Counted from the stretch's first letter, positions 1-9,735 are shown. The stretch: DNA of 64,000 nucleotides from Thioclava sp. ES.031 (GCF_002563775.1 NZ_PDJO01000001.1:2482501-2546500); one strand, 5' to 3'. Translations and numbers: made by a program. The notes: generated from the letters alone by a model not told the origin.

Positions 1-257
1 TCCGCCGGCGGCACGGCCGGCTCCAGCAGCGAGACCACGCCATCGGCGGGAGAGACCATCAGCCCCTCGCGAGTCGGCGTCACCCGCGGCGGATCGCGGA
101 AGAAGTAATAGCACCAGACGGTCAGCCCGACCCCGATCCAGCCCAGAGGCTCCCAGATCAGGAACAAGATGAAGGTGATGCCCGCGAAGATGGCGACGAA
201 TTTGCGCCCTTCGGGATGCATCGGTTTGACGAAGGTGGAGAGCATGGAGACGGACAT
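1..257 (-). CDS. psd: Phosphatidylserine decarboxylase, N-terminal part (truncated by window edge)
   Basis: The visible 85 residues read [20 protein letters not shown], then a hydrophobic segment (about residues 21-50), then [10 protein letters not shown] and [13 protein letters not shown]. This is the N-terminus of the short alphaproteobacterial type of phosphatidylserine decarboxylase, a membrane enzyme that converts phosphatidylserine to phosphatidylethanolamine. The autocatalytic processing site lies beyond the window. The start at 257 is preceded on the minus strand by AAGAGG at a good distance; a second Met 12 nt further in is possible. The gene is divergent from bfd across about 180 nt. 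Confidence 0.88.
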   Translation of the reverse strand, partial: MSVSMLSTFVKPMHPEGRKFVAIFAGITFILFLIWEPLGWIGVGLTVWCYYFFRDPPRVTPTREGLMVSPADGVVSLLEPAVPPA

Positions 258-346
258 ACGGGCCTCTTGAACTGTTTGCCCGTGCTTACCCCAGTTGCGC
301 GGCGATGGAAACGGGGCGGGAAACGGACGCCGGGGGCGGCCTTATC

Positions 347-380
347 TCCGACTCTTTCTGTCGGATTGACATTTCCGACA
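347..380 (+). promoter_or_regulatory. Palindromic candidate operator upstream of bfd-bfr
   Basis: A 7-bp perfect inverted repeat TGTCGGA/TCCGACA (359-365 and 374-380) surrounds TTGACATT. A third half-site TCCGAC at 347-352 pairs with GTCGGA at 360-365. The repeat continues imperfectly outwards (9 of 11 positions). It overlaps a TTGACA that could act as a -35 element and lies 59 nt upstream of the bfd start. Iron-dependent control of bfd-bfr is common in alphaproteobacteria, so an iron regulator site is plausible. The identity of the regulator is inference; I do not recognise a specific consensus. Confidence 0.45.
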
Positions 381-438
381 AAACTACTCACCTATAGGCG
401 GACAGGAATCCCCCTCCCCGGAAACAGGGCGCACGACC

Positions 439-696
439 ATGATCATCTGCCATTGTCAGACCATCACCGATCGCGACATCCACGCCGCGATCGACTGGAT
501 GCGGGCCTCGGACCCGAGCACGATCATCACGCCGGGCAAGATCTATCACGCACTCGGGAAGCGGGCAGACTGCGGCGGATGCATGCCGCTCTTTCTTTCC
601 ACGATGCGCAAGAATACCAATTTGAAAGTGCCGGTCGAACTGACCGGGCTGAGACAGGCACCAATGGAAGGAAGACGACATGAAGGGCGACGCTAA
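439..696 (+). CDS. bfd: Bacterioferritin-associated ferredoxin
   Basis: This is an 85-residue BFD-like [2Fe-2S] protein. The four cluster cysteines are visible: CHC near the N-terminus (Cys4, Cys6) and CGGC around residues 46-49. Bfd docks on bacterioferritin and passes electrons to its haem so that stored ferric iron is released. The gene overlaps the start of bfr by 17 nt in another frame, so the two are translated from one transcript. The length is somewhat above the roughly 64-residue E. coli protein because of an Arg-rich tail (EGRRHEGRR). Confidence 0.9.
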   Translation: MIICHCQTITDRDIHAAIDWMRASDPSTIITPGKIYHALGKRADCGGCMPLFLSTMRKNTNLKVPVELTGLRQAPMEGRRHEGRR

Positions 697-1165
697 GGTC
701 ATCGACTATCTCAACGCAGCTCTGCGCAGCGAATTGACGGCAGTTTCGCAATACTGGCTGCACTTCCGGATGCAGGAAGACTGGGGCCTCGCCGCGATGG
801 CGAAGAAATCGCGCGAGGAATCGATCGAGGAGATGCATCACGCCGACAAGCTGATCGCGCGCATCCTGTTCCTCGAAGGCCATCCGAACCTGCAGAAACT
901 CGACCCGTTGCGCATCGGCGAAGGCCCGCGCGAGACGCTCGAATGCGACCTCGCGGGCGAGCATGACGCGCTGACCCTCTATCGCGAGGCGCGCGACCAT
1001 TGCGAAAGCGTGCGCGATTACGTCTCGAAGGATCTGTTCGAAGAGCTGATCGCGGATGAGGAAGGCCATGTCGATTTCCTCGAGACGCAGCTCGACCTCT
1101 ACGACCGCGTGGGCGCGCAGAATTATGCCCTGCTCAACGCCGCCAAGATGGACGAGGCGGAGTAA
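680..1165 (+). CDS. bfr: Bacterioferritin
   Basis: This 161-residue protein has the family length and all expected metal ligands: Glu18, Glu51, His54, Glu94, Glu127 and His130 for the ferroxidase di-iron centre, and Met52 as the haem axial ligand. It forms a 24-subunit cytoplasmic shell that oxidises and stores iron. The start at 680 follows GGAAGGAAG and lies inside the 3' end of bfd, which indicates translational coupling. A strong intrinsic terminator follows at 1196-1229. Confidence 0.97.
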   Translation: MKGDAKVIDYLNAALRSELTAVSQYWLHFRMQEDWGLAAMAKKSREESIEEMHHADKLIARILFLEGHPNLQKLDPLRIGEGPRETLECDLAGEHDALTLYREARDHCESVRDYVSKDLFEELIADEEGHVDFLETQLDLYDRVGAQNYALLNAAKMDEAE

Positions 1166-1195
1166 GTCCCTGCCTCTCGCAGGTCAGACAGACTC

Positions 1196-1229
1196 GAAGG
1201 CGCTCCGAACGGGGCGCCTTCTTCTTTTT
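1196..1229 (+). terminator. Intrinsic terminator of bfd-bfr
   Basis: The stem GAAGGCGC/GCGCCTTC (1196-1203 and 1214-1221) has a 10-nt loop and is followed by TTCTTTTT. It lies 31 nt after the bfr stop codon. Confidence 0.85.
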
Positions 1230-1244
1230 CGCGGGCAAAAGATC

Positions 1245-1383
1245 GGGGGCGCCGCCCCCGCTTCGGCTTCGCCGAATTCACCCCCGGGATATTTGACGCA
1301 GTTGGAAGTCAGAGCCCGCGCGGCCCTTCCAACTGCCCGAAATATCCCGGGGGAGGCGCGGCACGCGCCGGGGGCGGAGCCCC
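1245..1383. repeat. Intergenic repeat, tail-to-tail inverted pair (copies a and b)
   Basis: Copy a (plus) has the hairpin GGGGGC/GCCCCC at 1245-1259, a second hairpin TTCGGC/GCCGAA at 1262-1276 and the core CCCCCGGGATATTT at 1281-1294. Copy b (minus) has its core at 1340-1353, a GGCGCG/CGCGCC hairpin at 1355-1369 and a GGGGC/GCCCC hairpin ending at 1383. The inner arms GTTGGAAG (1301-1308) and CTTCCAAC (1326-1333) pair perfectly, so the core-to-core span of 73 nt is one long imperfect palindrome. It sits between the convergent bfr and rpsI genes. Confidence 0.85.
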
Positions 1384-1416
1384 AAACGAAAAGCGGCCCC
1401 CGAACGGGAGCCGCTT
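1384..1416 (-). terminator. Intrinsic terminator of rplM-rpsI
   Basis: Read on the minus strand, the stem AGCGGC plus CCCG pairs with CGGG plus GCCGCT around a tetraloop and is followed by TTTCGTTT. It begins about 22 nt after the rpsI stop and directly abuts repeat copy b. Confidence 0.75.
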
Positions 1417-1438
1417 TCCAAATCGTATCTCGCGAAGC

Positions 1439-1939
1439 TTAGCGCTTCGAGAACTGGAAGCTACGACGGGCTTTCGCACGGCCGTATTTCTTACGTTCCA
1501 CAACGCGCGAGTCGCGGGTCAGGAAGCCTGCGGCTTTCAGAGCCGGACGCAGCGAGGGATCGTAGAGCTGCAGCGCTTTCGAGATGCCGTGCTTGACTGC
1601 ACCGGCCTGGCCCGAGAGGCCGCCGCCTGCGACGGTCGCGTAGACGTCGAACTGGCCGTCCACATTCGCCACGCCGAAGGGCTGGTTCACGATCAGCTGA
1701 AGCACGGGACGCGCGAAGTACTTGTCCATCGCCTTGCCGTTCACTTCGACCTTGCCGGTGCCCGGCTTGACCCAGACGCGGGCGACCGCGTCTTTACGCT
1801 TGCCGGTGGCATAGGAGCGGCCTTGCGCGTCGCGCACGGGCTCACGGGGCGTGGAGGTTTCGGTTTCGGTGGCGCCAGCGTTGTCCGAGCCGGTCACGAC
1901 CGATTTCAGATCGTCGAGGGTCTTGATATCGTCGGCCAT
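1439..1939 (-). CDS. rpsI: 30S ribosomal protein S9
   Basis: 166 residues. The S9 core starts around residue 42 ([17 protein letters not shown]) and ends with the diagnostic basic tail SFQFSKR, which reaches towards the P-site tRNA. An acidic extension of about 40 residues at the N-terminus is usual in alphaproteobacteria. The gene follows rplM after 2 nt in the standard L13-S9 operon. Confidence 0.98.
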   Translation of the reverse strand: MADDIKTLDDLKSVVTGSDNAGATETETSTPREPVRDAQGRSYATGKRKDAVARVWVKPGTGKVEVNGKAMDKYFARPVLQLIVNQPFGVANVDGQFDVYATVAGGGLSGQAGAVKHGISKALQLYDPSLRPALKAAGFLTRDSRVVERKKYGRAKARRSFQFSKR

Positions 1940-1941
1940 GA

Positions 1942-2403
1942 TCAGCTCCGGGTGTTCTTCTTGTTCATCGACTTGACGTCGAGAACTTCAGGCTGTTGCG
2001 CTTCGTGCGGATGCTCGGCACCAGCGTAGACACGCAGGTTCGCCATCTGCGCACGACCCAGACGGTTGCGCGAGATCATGCGCTCGACCGCCTTCATAAC
2101 CACGCGCTCGGGATGCGCGCCCTCGAGGATCTGACGCGCGGTGCGCGACTTGATCCCACCGGGGTGGTTGGTGTGCCAGTAGTAGGTCTTGTCGTCACGC
2201 TTCTTGCCGGTCATCTGCACCTTGTCGGCGTTGATGACGATGACGTTGTCGCCCATGTCCATGTGCGGCGTGAAGGTGGCCTTGTGCTTGCCACGCAGAC
2301 GCATTGCGACGATCGACGCGAGACGGCCCAGCACGACGCCTTCAGCGTCGATGATGACCCATTTCTTCTCGATCTCCGCGGGTTTTGCGGTGTAGGTTTT
2401 CAT
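1942..2403 (-). CDS. rplM: 50S ribosomal protein L13
   Basis: 153 residues starting [20 protein letters not shown], the usual alphaproteobacterial L13 start. The reading frame is open further upstream, but that part has no similarity to L13 and an AAGGGC ribosome-binding site lies just before 2403. L13 is an early assembly protein of the large subunit. It is first in the operon with rpsI (2-nt gap), in the order known for L13-S9 operons, where L13 can repress its own mRNA. Confidence 0.97.
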   Translation of the reverse strand: MKTYTAKPAEIEKKWVIIDAEGVVLGRLASIVAMRLRGKHKATFTPHMDMGDNVIVINADKVQMTGKKRDDKTYYWHTNHPGGIKSRTARQILEGAHPERVVMKAVERMISRNRLGRAQMANLRVYAGAEHPHEAQQPEVLDVKSMNKKNTRS

Positions 2404-2418
2404 CTGTGATCTGCCCTT

Positions 2419-2540
2419 GTGGGGTATTTCGAATTCTGATGCGGGCTTTTGCGCGATTCCGGACGCGTTTTCAAGTGCATCGTTTCGGAATTTTATCAGC
2501 AAAAACAACGCGGTAAAAATTAGGTATCAAAATACCCCAC
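2419..2540 (-). promoter_or_regulatory. Promoter/leader region of rplM-rpsI with an 11-bp inverted repeat
   Basis: GTGGGGTATTT (2419-2429) and AAATACCCCAC (2530-2540) are perfect inverted copies 100 bp apart, enclosing an AT-rich stretch that must hold the operon promoter. The arm near the gene ends just before the AAGGG Shine-Dalgarno. The distal arm can alternatively form its own small hairpin, GGTAT/ATACC at 2523-2536. If transcription starts beyond 2540, the arms could pair close to the ribosome-binding site, as in L13-controlled leaders. The start point is unknown, so the role is inference. Confidence 0.4.
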
Positions 2541-2566
2541 GCCTCGACGCGATGTTGGGCCGGGTT

Positions 2567-2628
2567 GGGGGCTCTGCCCCCGGCGCATTCGCGCCTCCCC
2601 CGGGATATTTGGACCAAGGCGAAGGCGC
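2567..2628 (+). repeat. Intergenic repeat, single copy (copy c)
   Basis: A complete unit: GGGGGC-TCT-GCCCCC hairpin (2567-2581), GGCGC/GCGCC hairpin (2582-2595), core CCCCCGGGATATTT (2597-2610) and tail CCAAGGCGAAGG (2614-2625). The tail points at the 3' end of the thioesterase gene, 16 nt away. Confidence 0.85.
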
Positions 2629-2643
2629 AAAGCGTGCAGCGCC

Positions 2644-3072
2644 TTACCCCATCGCCCGCGGCGGGATCGAATAGGTCATGCTTGCGCGCGCAACGGGCCG
2701 ATCGTCGCCTTCGGAATAGATCAGCGCATCGCCCACGGCGAGAACGCGGCCCAGCTTGAGCACCCGGATCTTCGCGATCAGGTCGGCACCTGCGGCGGGC
2801 TTGCGCATGAAATCCATGCTCGCATTCGTCGTCACCGCCAGCGCCACGCGCCCGATCCGCGCGAGGATCGCGATATAGATCCCGACATCGGCCAGCGCGA
2901 ACATGTTCGGCCCCGAGACCGTGCCGCCGGGCCGCAAATGGCGCTCTTCCACCTTCAGGCGCACCACGAGCTCGTCCTCATCGAGCGCGTCGATCGCGAA
3001 GTCGCCTTTCACCTGCGGAAACGCCTCGTCGAGAAATTCCGCGAGCTCGTCGCGATCCATTACCAGCGCCAT
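2644..3072 (-). CDS. PaaI-family hotdog thioesterase
   Basis: 142 residues with a single hotdog domain. The segment GGTVSGPNMFALADVG (about residues 48-63) matches the helix and catalytic Asp region of PaaI/YdiI-type acyl-CoA thioesterases. The likely role is hydrolysis of an acyl-CoA in the cytoplasm; the substrate cannot be told. The start at 3072 has GGGAGGG 7 nt upstream; a second Met four codons in is a weaker alternative. It is divergent from the crotonase-family gene at 3136. Confidence 0.8.
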   Translation of the reverse strand: MALVMDRDELAEFLDEAFPQVKGDFAIDALDEDELVVRLKVEERHLRPGGTVSGPNMFALADVGIYIAILARIGRVALAVTTNASMDFMRKPAAGADLIAKIRVLKLGRVLAVGDALIYSEGDDRPVARASMTYSIPPRAMG

Positions 3073-3135
3073 GCGCCCTCCCCTTCCCTTGTCCCTCGCT
3101 CGCCCCTAGAGTTTCGCCAAAGAGGAGGAGTTTCA

Positions 3136-3924
3136 ATGACCGATCTGGTGATCCGCGAGGATAATGGCGCGGTGGCGCATCTGACGATGAACAGCCCCGG
3201 CAGCCTCAACGCGCTGTCCGATGCGATGCTGGCCGCGCTCAAGGCGCGGTTTTCCGAGCTGGCCGAGGATACAAGCATCAAGGTCGTGGTGCTGCGCGGC
3301 GCGGGCAAGGCGTTCTGCGCGGGCCATGACCTCAAGGAGATGCAGCGCGGACGCGAGGCCGAGGATCAGGGCCGCGCCTATTTCGCCGATCTCTTCTTCC
3401 GCTGCGCCGAGGTGATGCAGATGATCCCCGCCCTGCCTCAGCCGGTGATCGCCGAGGCGCATGGCATCGCGACCGCCGCCGGTTGCCAGCTGGTCGCGTC
3501 CTGCGATCTGGCCGTGGCAGCCGAGGGCACCCGGTTCGGGGTGAACGGGGTAAACATCGGGCTGTTCTGCTCGACCCCTATGGTGGCGCTCTCGCGCAAC
3601 GTGCCGCGCAAGGTGGCCTTCGAGATGCTGACCACCGGCGAGTTCATCGATGCCGCCCGCGCCCGCGAGGTCGGGCTGGTCAATCGCATCGCACCGCATG
3701 AGGAGCTTGGCGCCGAGACCGAGAAGCTCGCGCAGACCATCGCAGGCAAGCTGGGCGCCGCCGTGAAGATCGGCAAGCGCGCTTTCTACGATCAGGCCAA
3801 TATGGACCTCGCGCAGGCCTATGAGCACACGGCCGCGGTGATGGTCGAGAACATGCTCTGGCGTGATACCAAGGAAGGCGTGCAGGCCTTCATCGAAAAG
3901 CGCAAGCCGGACTGGGCCGAATGA
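3136..3924 (+). CDS. Enoyl-CoA hydratase/isomerase family protein (ECHDC3-like)
   Basis: 262 residues of crotonase fold. The oxyanion-hole segment is FCAGHDLKEM (about residues 60-69) and the second is IATAAGCQLVASCDLA. The two catalytic glutamates of classical hydratases are absent: the usual GGGCEL is AAGCQL and the second site reads GVNIGL. This matches the ECHDC3-like subgroup, whose activity is unclear, rather than FadB or crotonase. The start at 3136 has GAGGAGGAG upstream. The frame is open further 5' but overlaps the divergent thioesterase. It converges with proB (20-nt gap). Confidence 0.82.
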   Translation: MTDLVIREDNGAVAHLTMNSPGSLNALSDAMLAALKARFSELAEDTSIKVVVLRGAGKAFCAGHDLKEMQRGREAEDQGRAYFADLFFRCAEVMQMIPALPQPVIAEAHGIATAAGCQLVASCDLAVAAEGTRFGVNGVNIGLFCSTPMVALSRNVPRKVAFEMLTTGEFIDAARAREVGLVNRIAPHEELGAETEKLAQTIAGKLGAAVKIGKRAFYDQANMDLAQAYEHTAAVMVENMLWRDTKEGVQAFIEKRKPDWAE

Positions 3925-3944
3925 GGGGGGCAGAGTAACCGCGC

Positions 3945-6130
<2,186 letters not shown>

Positions 6131-6141
6131 TCAAGCGCCGC

Positions 6142-6192
6142 GTGGGGGCGCGGTCCCCACACCCCCGGGATATTTTCACCAAGATGAAGGGG
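6142..6192 (+). repeat. Intergenic repeat, single copy (copy d)
   Basis: Hairpin GTGGGG/CCCCAC (6142-6160), core CCCCCGGGATATTT (6162-6175), tail CCAAGATGAAGGGG (6179-6192). The tail runs into the 3' end of the GNAT gene: its stop codon (6176-6178) and last few codons are made of repeat sequence. Confidence 0.85.
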
Positions 6193-6691
6193 AATGCGCG
6201 TCGCGAGGCGGAGTCTCGCAGATCATGTCGAAGTGCCGGAGCTTGCGCCCCAGCGCCCGGTTATCGACAAGCGACTCGCCTATGGTGCGGAACCCGAGCT
6301 TCTCGAGAACCCTGCGCGAACGGTGATTGCCCTCGAAATAGCCCGCCGCGAGCGGCCGCGCATCCGGGGCCTCGAAATGCACAGCGATGACGGCGCGACC
6401 GGCCTCGGTGGCATAGCCATTGCCCCAGTGGTCCCGGCCCAACCAATAACCGAACGCGCCGACCTTCCCGATCAATCCACAAAAATCGCCCGGTCGCGTG
6501 ATTCCCCAGACTCGCCCGAAATTCTCGCGATTGGCAGCGACCAGGGCCTCGGCATCGGTTTTGCTGTAGGGATGCGGCATCCGCGTGAGCCAACGCGCAA
6601 CCTCGAAATCATTCGCGGCCCGCGCGATCGCATCGACATCTTCCGAAGTCAGCGGACGCAAGACGAGGCGCGGCGTTTCAATGAGATGCAT
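6176..6691 (-). CDS. GNAT-family N-acetyltransferase (RimJ/RimL-like)
   Basis: 171 residues starting MHLIETPRLVLRPLTSEDVD, the signature start of RimJ/RimL-type acetyltransferases. FGYWLGRDHWGNGYATEA (about residues 79-96) is the acetyl-CoA pyrophosphate-binding motif and NHRSRRVLEKLGF is motif B. The substrate is unknown; the rim families acetylate ribosomal protein N-termini. Both gene ends touch copies of the intergenic repeat: copy d supplies the stop codon, and copy e abuts the start codon with CCAAGAGGAAG, which contains a close-set Shine-Dalgarno-like AGAGGA. Confidence 0.87.
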   Translation of the reverse strand: MHLIETPRLVLRPLTSEDVDAIARAANDFEVARWLTRMPHPYSKTDAEALVAANRENFGRVWGITRPGDFCGLIGKVGAFGYWLGRDHWGNGYATEAGRAVIAVHFEAPDARPLAAGYFEGNHRSRRVLEKLGFRTIGESLVDNRALGRKLRHFDMICETPPRDAHSPSSW

Positions 6692-6743
6692 CTTCCTCTT
6701 GGCCCAAATATCCCGGGAGGGTTCGGGAGGGCAGCGCCCTCCC
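6692..6743 (-). repeat. Intergenic repeat, single copy (copy e)
   Basis: On the minus strand: hairpin GGGAGGGC-GCT-GCCCTCCC, core variant CTCCCGGGATATTT (plus-strand AAATATCCCGGG at 6706-6717) and tail CCAAGAGGAAG. It lies between the two GNAT genes, 3' of one and directly against the ATG of the other. Confidence 0.82.
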
Positions 6744-6763
6744 GTCCACGCTCTCGGCCTGCG

Positions 6764-7300
6764 TTACATCTTGCGCAGATAGGTCCAAGTCGGAACATGG
6801 CGACCGCGCGCGAGCGACCAGCTTTCCGCATCGCCCAGATACTCGAAGCCGCAATTGGTCAGGACACGGGCCGAACCCGGATTGTCCTGAAAGACCTCGG
6901 CAAAGAGCGTGCGCGCGTTTTGCGGGTTCGCCGCGATGATCGCCGCGACCGCTTCGGAGGCGAGGCCCGTATTCCAGAAGCCCGGACCCACCCAATAGCC
7001 GATCTCGGACTGATCGTCGTCGAGACGGGTCAGCGAGACGACACCCAGAAGCTCGCCCATGCCATGACGCGAGCCATCGATCGCCCAGACGTCTTCGACG
7101 CGGTCTTCAGCCTGTGCGCGTGTGATGAAATTCTCGGCCGTGCCGGGCGGCAGCGGATGCGGTATCGCGCGAGTGCCTTCGGCGACGCGTTTATCGCCGG
7201 AATACATCTCGATCAGACCGGCATCCGAACGGCGCAGCGGGCGCAGCACGAAACGCTCCGTTTCGATCACGGGTTGGGTGGAAATCGTCTCCTGGTACAT
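6764..7300 (-). CDS. GNAT-family N-acetyltransferase (RimJ/RimL-like)
   Basis: 178 residues starting with TERFVLRPLRRSD around residue 15. EIGYWVGPGFWNTGLASEA is the acetyl-CoA-binding motif and NPGSARVLTNCGFE is motif B. It is a relative of the downstream GNAT protein but clearly diverged, so the pair is an old duplication or two independent family members. GAGGAGGAGC precedes the ATG. It lies between rpmA and obgE, where one or two such acetyltransferases are usual in Rhodobacterales. Confidence 0.87.
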   Translation of the reverse strand: MYQETISTQPVIETERFVLRPLRRSDAGLIEMYSGDKRVAEGTRAIPHPLPPGTAENFITRAQAEDRVEDVWAIDGSRHGMGELLGVVSLTRLDDDQSEIGYWVGPGFWNTGLASEAVAAIIAANPQNARTLFAEVFQDNPGSARVLTNCGFEYLGDAESWSLARGRHVPTWTYLRKM

Positions 7301-7447
7301 GGGCGCTCCTCCTCGAAACGCGGACGAACCGGCGGCCCCTCCTGCCGCGTGGTCCTAGTAAATAAATAGGACAGGAAGATGACGATACATCCCCCGACCC
7401 GGTAAATTTTCTCGCCGCGATTGCAAACATTTGCGTGCTGCACCGCA

Positions 7448-7481
7448 ACGAGAAAGGGGACCGGCCTTTCAGCCGATCCCC
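7448..7481 (-). terminator. Intrinsic terminator after rplU-rpmA
   Basis: On the minus strand, GGGGATCGGC pairs with GCCGGTCCCC (one mismatch) around TGAAAG, followed by TTTCTCGT. It comes 28 nt after the rpmA stop, so the GNAT-GNAT-obgE-proB genes probably also have their own promoter in the AT-richer 7340-7440 stretch. Confidence 0.7.
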
Positions 7482-7509
7482 CGATTTTGTGACACTTTCG
7501 TCGGTCGGG

Positions 7510-7779
7510 TTACTCGGCGGCCTCCGCAGCCGGGAGGACCGATACGAAGGTGCGGCCCTTGAGGCCTTTATGGAAGGTGACGCGGCCTTCAGCCGTTGCA
7601 AAGATGGTGTGATCCTTGCCGAGGCCGACGCCCTCACCCGGCCACCACTTGGTGCCGCGCTGACGCACGATGATGTTGCCCGGGATCGCTGCCTGACCGC
7701 CGAACAGTTTCACGCCAAGACGACGACCCGCAGAGTCGCGGCCGTTACGGGATGAACCGCCTGCTTTCTTGTGTGCCAT
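7510..7779 (-). CDS. rpmA: 50S ribosomal protein L27
   Basis: 89 residues starting [20 protein letters not shown], the conserved L27 N-terminus that reaches the peptidyl transferase centre. GVKLFGGQ and [19 protein letters not shown] follow. There is no N-terminal pro-sequence of the Firmicute kind. It lies 12 nt after rplU in the standard L21-L27 operon. Confidence 0.98.
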   Translation of the reverse strand: MAHKKAGGSSRNGRDSAGRRLGVKLFGGQAAIPGNIIVRQRGTKWWPGEGVGLGKDHTIFATAEGRVTFHKGLKGRTFVSVLPAAEAAE

Positions 7780-7791
7780 GGGTGTCTCTCC

Positions 7792-8424
7792 TTATTTCGC
7801 GAGCTCTTTGGCCTGCTCGACCCAGTCGGGCTTGACCTTGGTAGCTTCAAAGGTTTCGGGATCGACCGAAGCGAGCTGGGCGTAGGTGGTGATGCCAGCT
7901 TCGTTCAGCTTCTTCTCGGCCGCCGGGCCGAGACCGGTGATGACCTTCAGATCGTCCGCTTCCGCGACGGCGGCATCAGCCTTCGGCGCGGCTTTCGGAG
8001 CAGCAGCGGCTTTGGCGGGCTTGGCCGGAGCGGCTTCGCCTTTACCACCATGCGCTGCACGACGTGCGATCGCGGTGCCCACGGCTTCCTTCACGCCCGA
8101 CTTGTCGCCGCCGGTGGCGAGGACGTCGGTGACGCGCAGCAGGGTCAGCTGCTGACGGTGACCACGGGTACGCTGCGACGAGTGCTTACGACGACGCTTG
8201 TGGTAGGTGATGACCTTGTCGGCCTTGATGTTGTCGATGACTTCCGCCTGCACGGCCGCACCTTCGACGAGCGGGGTGCCGAACTGGGGCTTGTCGCCGC
8301 CGACCATCAGAATCTCGTTGAACTGGACTTTATCGCCAGCTTCGGCTGCGAGCAGTTCCACGCGGAGCAGATCGCCCGCTTGAACCTTGTATTGCTTGCC
8401 GCCGGTCTTGAGGACCGCAAACAT
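7792..8424 (-). CDS. rplU: 50S ribosomal protein L21 with a C-terminal helix-hairpin-helix domain
   Basis: 210 residues, twice the usual length of L21. Residues 1 to about 103 are canonical L21 (MFAVLKTGGKQYKV, VITYHKRRRKHSSQRTRGHRQ). An Ala/Pro/Lys-rich linker (about 120-155) then leads to a helix-hairpin-helix module: DDLKVITGLGPAAEKKLNEA and ITTYAQLASVDPETF. Such an extension is known in some alphaproteobacterial L21 proteins; its role is not established, but HhH modules usually bind nucleic acid. The start at 8424 has GGAAAG upstream; longer in-frame starts lack L21 similarity. Confidence 0.95.
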   Translation of the reverse strand: MFAVLKTGGKQYKVQAGDLLRVELLAAEAGDKVQFNEILMVGGDKPQFGTPLVEGAAVQAEVIDNIKADKVITYHKRRRKHSSQRTRGHRQQLTLLRVTDVLATGGDKSGVKEAVGTAIARRAAHGGKGEAAPAKPAKAAAAPKAAPKADAAVAEADDLKVITGLGPAAEKKLNEAGITTYAQLASVDPETFEATKVKPDWVEQAKELAK

Positions 8425-8527
8425 GGGTCTTTCCTTTTCTTCATCCGCGCCCTGTGGCCCCTGATCGGAGTTCGTTGGACCTGTCGGCCCGCCGTCGGAC
8501 TGCGCGCTTCTCATGGAAGCGAAGTTG

Positions 8528-8566
8528 CAAAAACGAGGCCCGGCGGAAAGAAGACTCTCCGCCGGG
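8528..8566 (-). terminator. Intrinsic terminator of the AMACR gene
   Basis: On the minus strand, CCCGGCGGA pairs perfectly with TCCGCCGGG (8539-8547 and 8558-8566 on plus) and is followed by CCTCGTTTTTG. It separates the CoA-transferase-family gene from rplU, whose promoter must therefore lie between about 8425 and 8527. Confidence 0.82.
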
Positions 8567-8616
8567 TCGGGCCGATATCGGGGATCAGCCCCCATCTGTC
8601 AAGGAAAATCGAGGTT

Positions 8617-9735
8617 TTATCCGCAATCGCTCCAGCGGGCGAGCGCCTCCGCCGCAGAGAGCCTTCGCCCCTGCGCGCCCGCCTGCCCCGGCGTGGCCGA
8701 GAGCCGTGGCGCAGGTGCGGGCTGGGCGATGCCGTCGAGATCGACATAGGCGCCGCGTTCGGCGTTCTGCGGATGCGCAATGGCCTCAGCGATCGACAGC
8801 ACCGGCGTCGCGCAGGCATCGCTGCCCGCGAAGACCTCGGCCCAGTCATCCCGGCTGCGAGTCGCAAAGCGTTCGGCGAAAGCGTCACGCAACGCCGGCC
8901 AATTCGCACGGGCCTCGCGCGCAGGCAAGTCCTCGGGCGCGAATCCCAACCCCGCGATCAGTGCCGCGTAGAATTGTGGCTCGAGTGCCCCCACCGCCAT
9001 ATGCCCACCGCAGGCACATTCATAGACCGTGTAGAACGGCGCGGCCCCGTCGAGCAGATTCGCCTGCCGCCGATCCGTCCACGCCCCCTGCCCGGCCATC
9101 CCGGTGATCATCGCCATCAGATGCGCCACGCCGTCGGTGATCGCACAATCGACGACCTGCCCCCGCCCGGTCTCTCGCGCCTGCCACAGCGCCGCCAGCA
9201 TCCCGAAGGCCAGATAAATCCCGCCACCGCCGAAATCGCCCAGAAGGTTGAGCGGGATCGCGGGCGCCTCTCCGCCCATAGCGTGCAGCGCCCCGGTCAG
9301 AGACAGGTAGTTGATGTCATGGCCCGCCGTTTGCGACAGCGGCCCCTCCTGCCCCCAGCCGGTCATCCTTCCATAGACCAGCGCCGGATGATCGGGGAAA
9401 TCGTCAGGCCCCAGCCCCAGCCGTTCCATCACGCCCGGCCGCATGCCTTCGATCACCCCATCGGCGCGCGCGATCAGCGTGCGCACCGCTTCGCGCCCGG
9501 CGTCGGATTTGAGATCCAGCTCCACCACGTCGCGGCCTCGGTCGAGCACGTCGACCTCCAGCCCCAGGACATGATTCTCGGCCCCGCCCGAGCCGGGCCG
9601 CGCGATGCGGATCACCTCGGCCCCGAAATCGGCCATACACATCGCCGCAAATGGCGTCGGCCCCAGCCCGGAAATCTCGACGATGCGCAGCCCGCTGAGC
9701 GGTCCCGTCCCTTTGGTCCCCGTTCGCTTGGTCAT
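8617..9735 (-). CDS. Alpha-methylacyl-CoA racemase (CaiB/BaiF family)
   Basis: 372 residues. The start LSGLRIVEISGLGPTPFAAM is typical of the family. The racemase-specific residues are visible: GHDINYLSLTG (catalytic His with following Asp) and NLLGDFGGGG (catalytic Asp), then DGAAPFYTVYECACGGHMAVGALEPQF with the conserved Glu. These motifs distinguish AMACR from the CoA-transferases. It epimerises 2-methyl-branched acyl-CoAs so that they can enter beta-oxidation. It stands alone between a terminator and a repeat pair. Confidence 0.9.
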   Translation of the reverse strand: MTKRTGTKGTGPLSGLRIVEISGLGPTPFAAMCMADFGAEVIRIARPGSGGAENHVLGLEVDVLDRGRDVVELDLKSDAGREAVRTLIARADGVIEGMRPGVMERLGLGPDDFPDHPALVYGRMTGWGQEGPLSQTAGHDINYLSLTGALHAMGGEAPAIPLNLLGDFGGGGIYLAFGMLAALWQARETGRGQVVDCAITDGVAHLMAMITGMAGQGAWTDRRQANLLDGAAPFYTVYECACGGHMAVGALEPQFYAALIAGLGFAPEDLPAREARANWPALRDAFAERFATRSRDDWAEVFAGSDACATPVLSIAEAIAHPQNAERGAYVDLDGIAQPAPAPRLSATPGQAGAQGRRLSAAEALARWSDCG

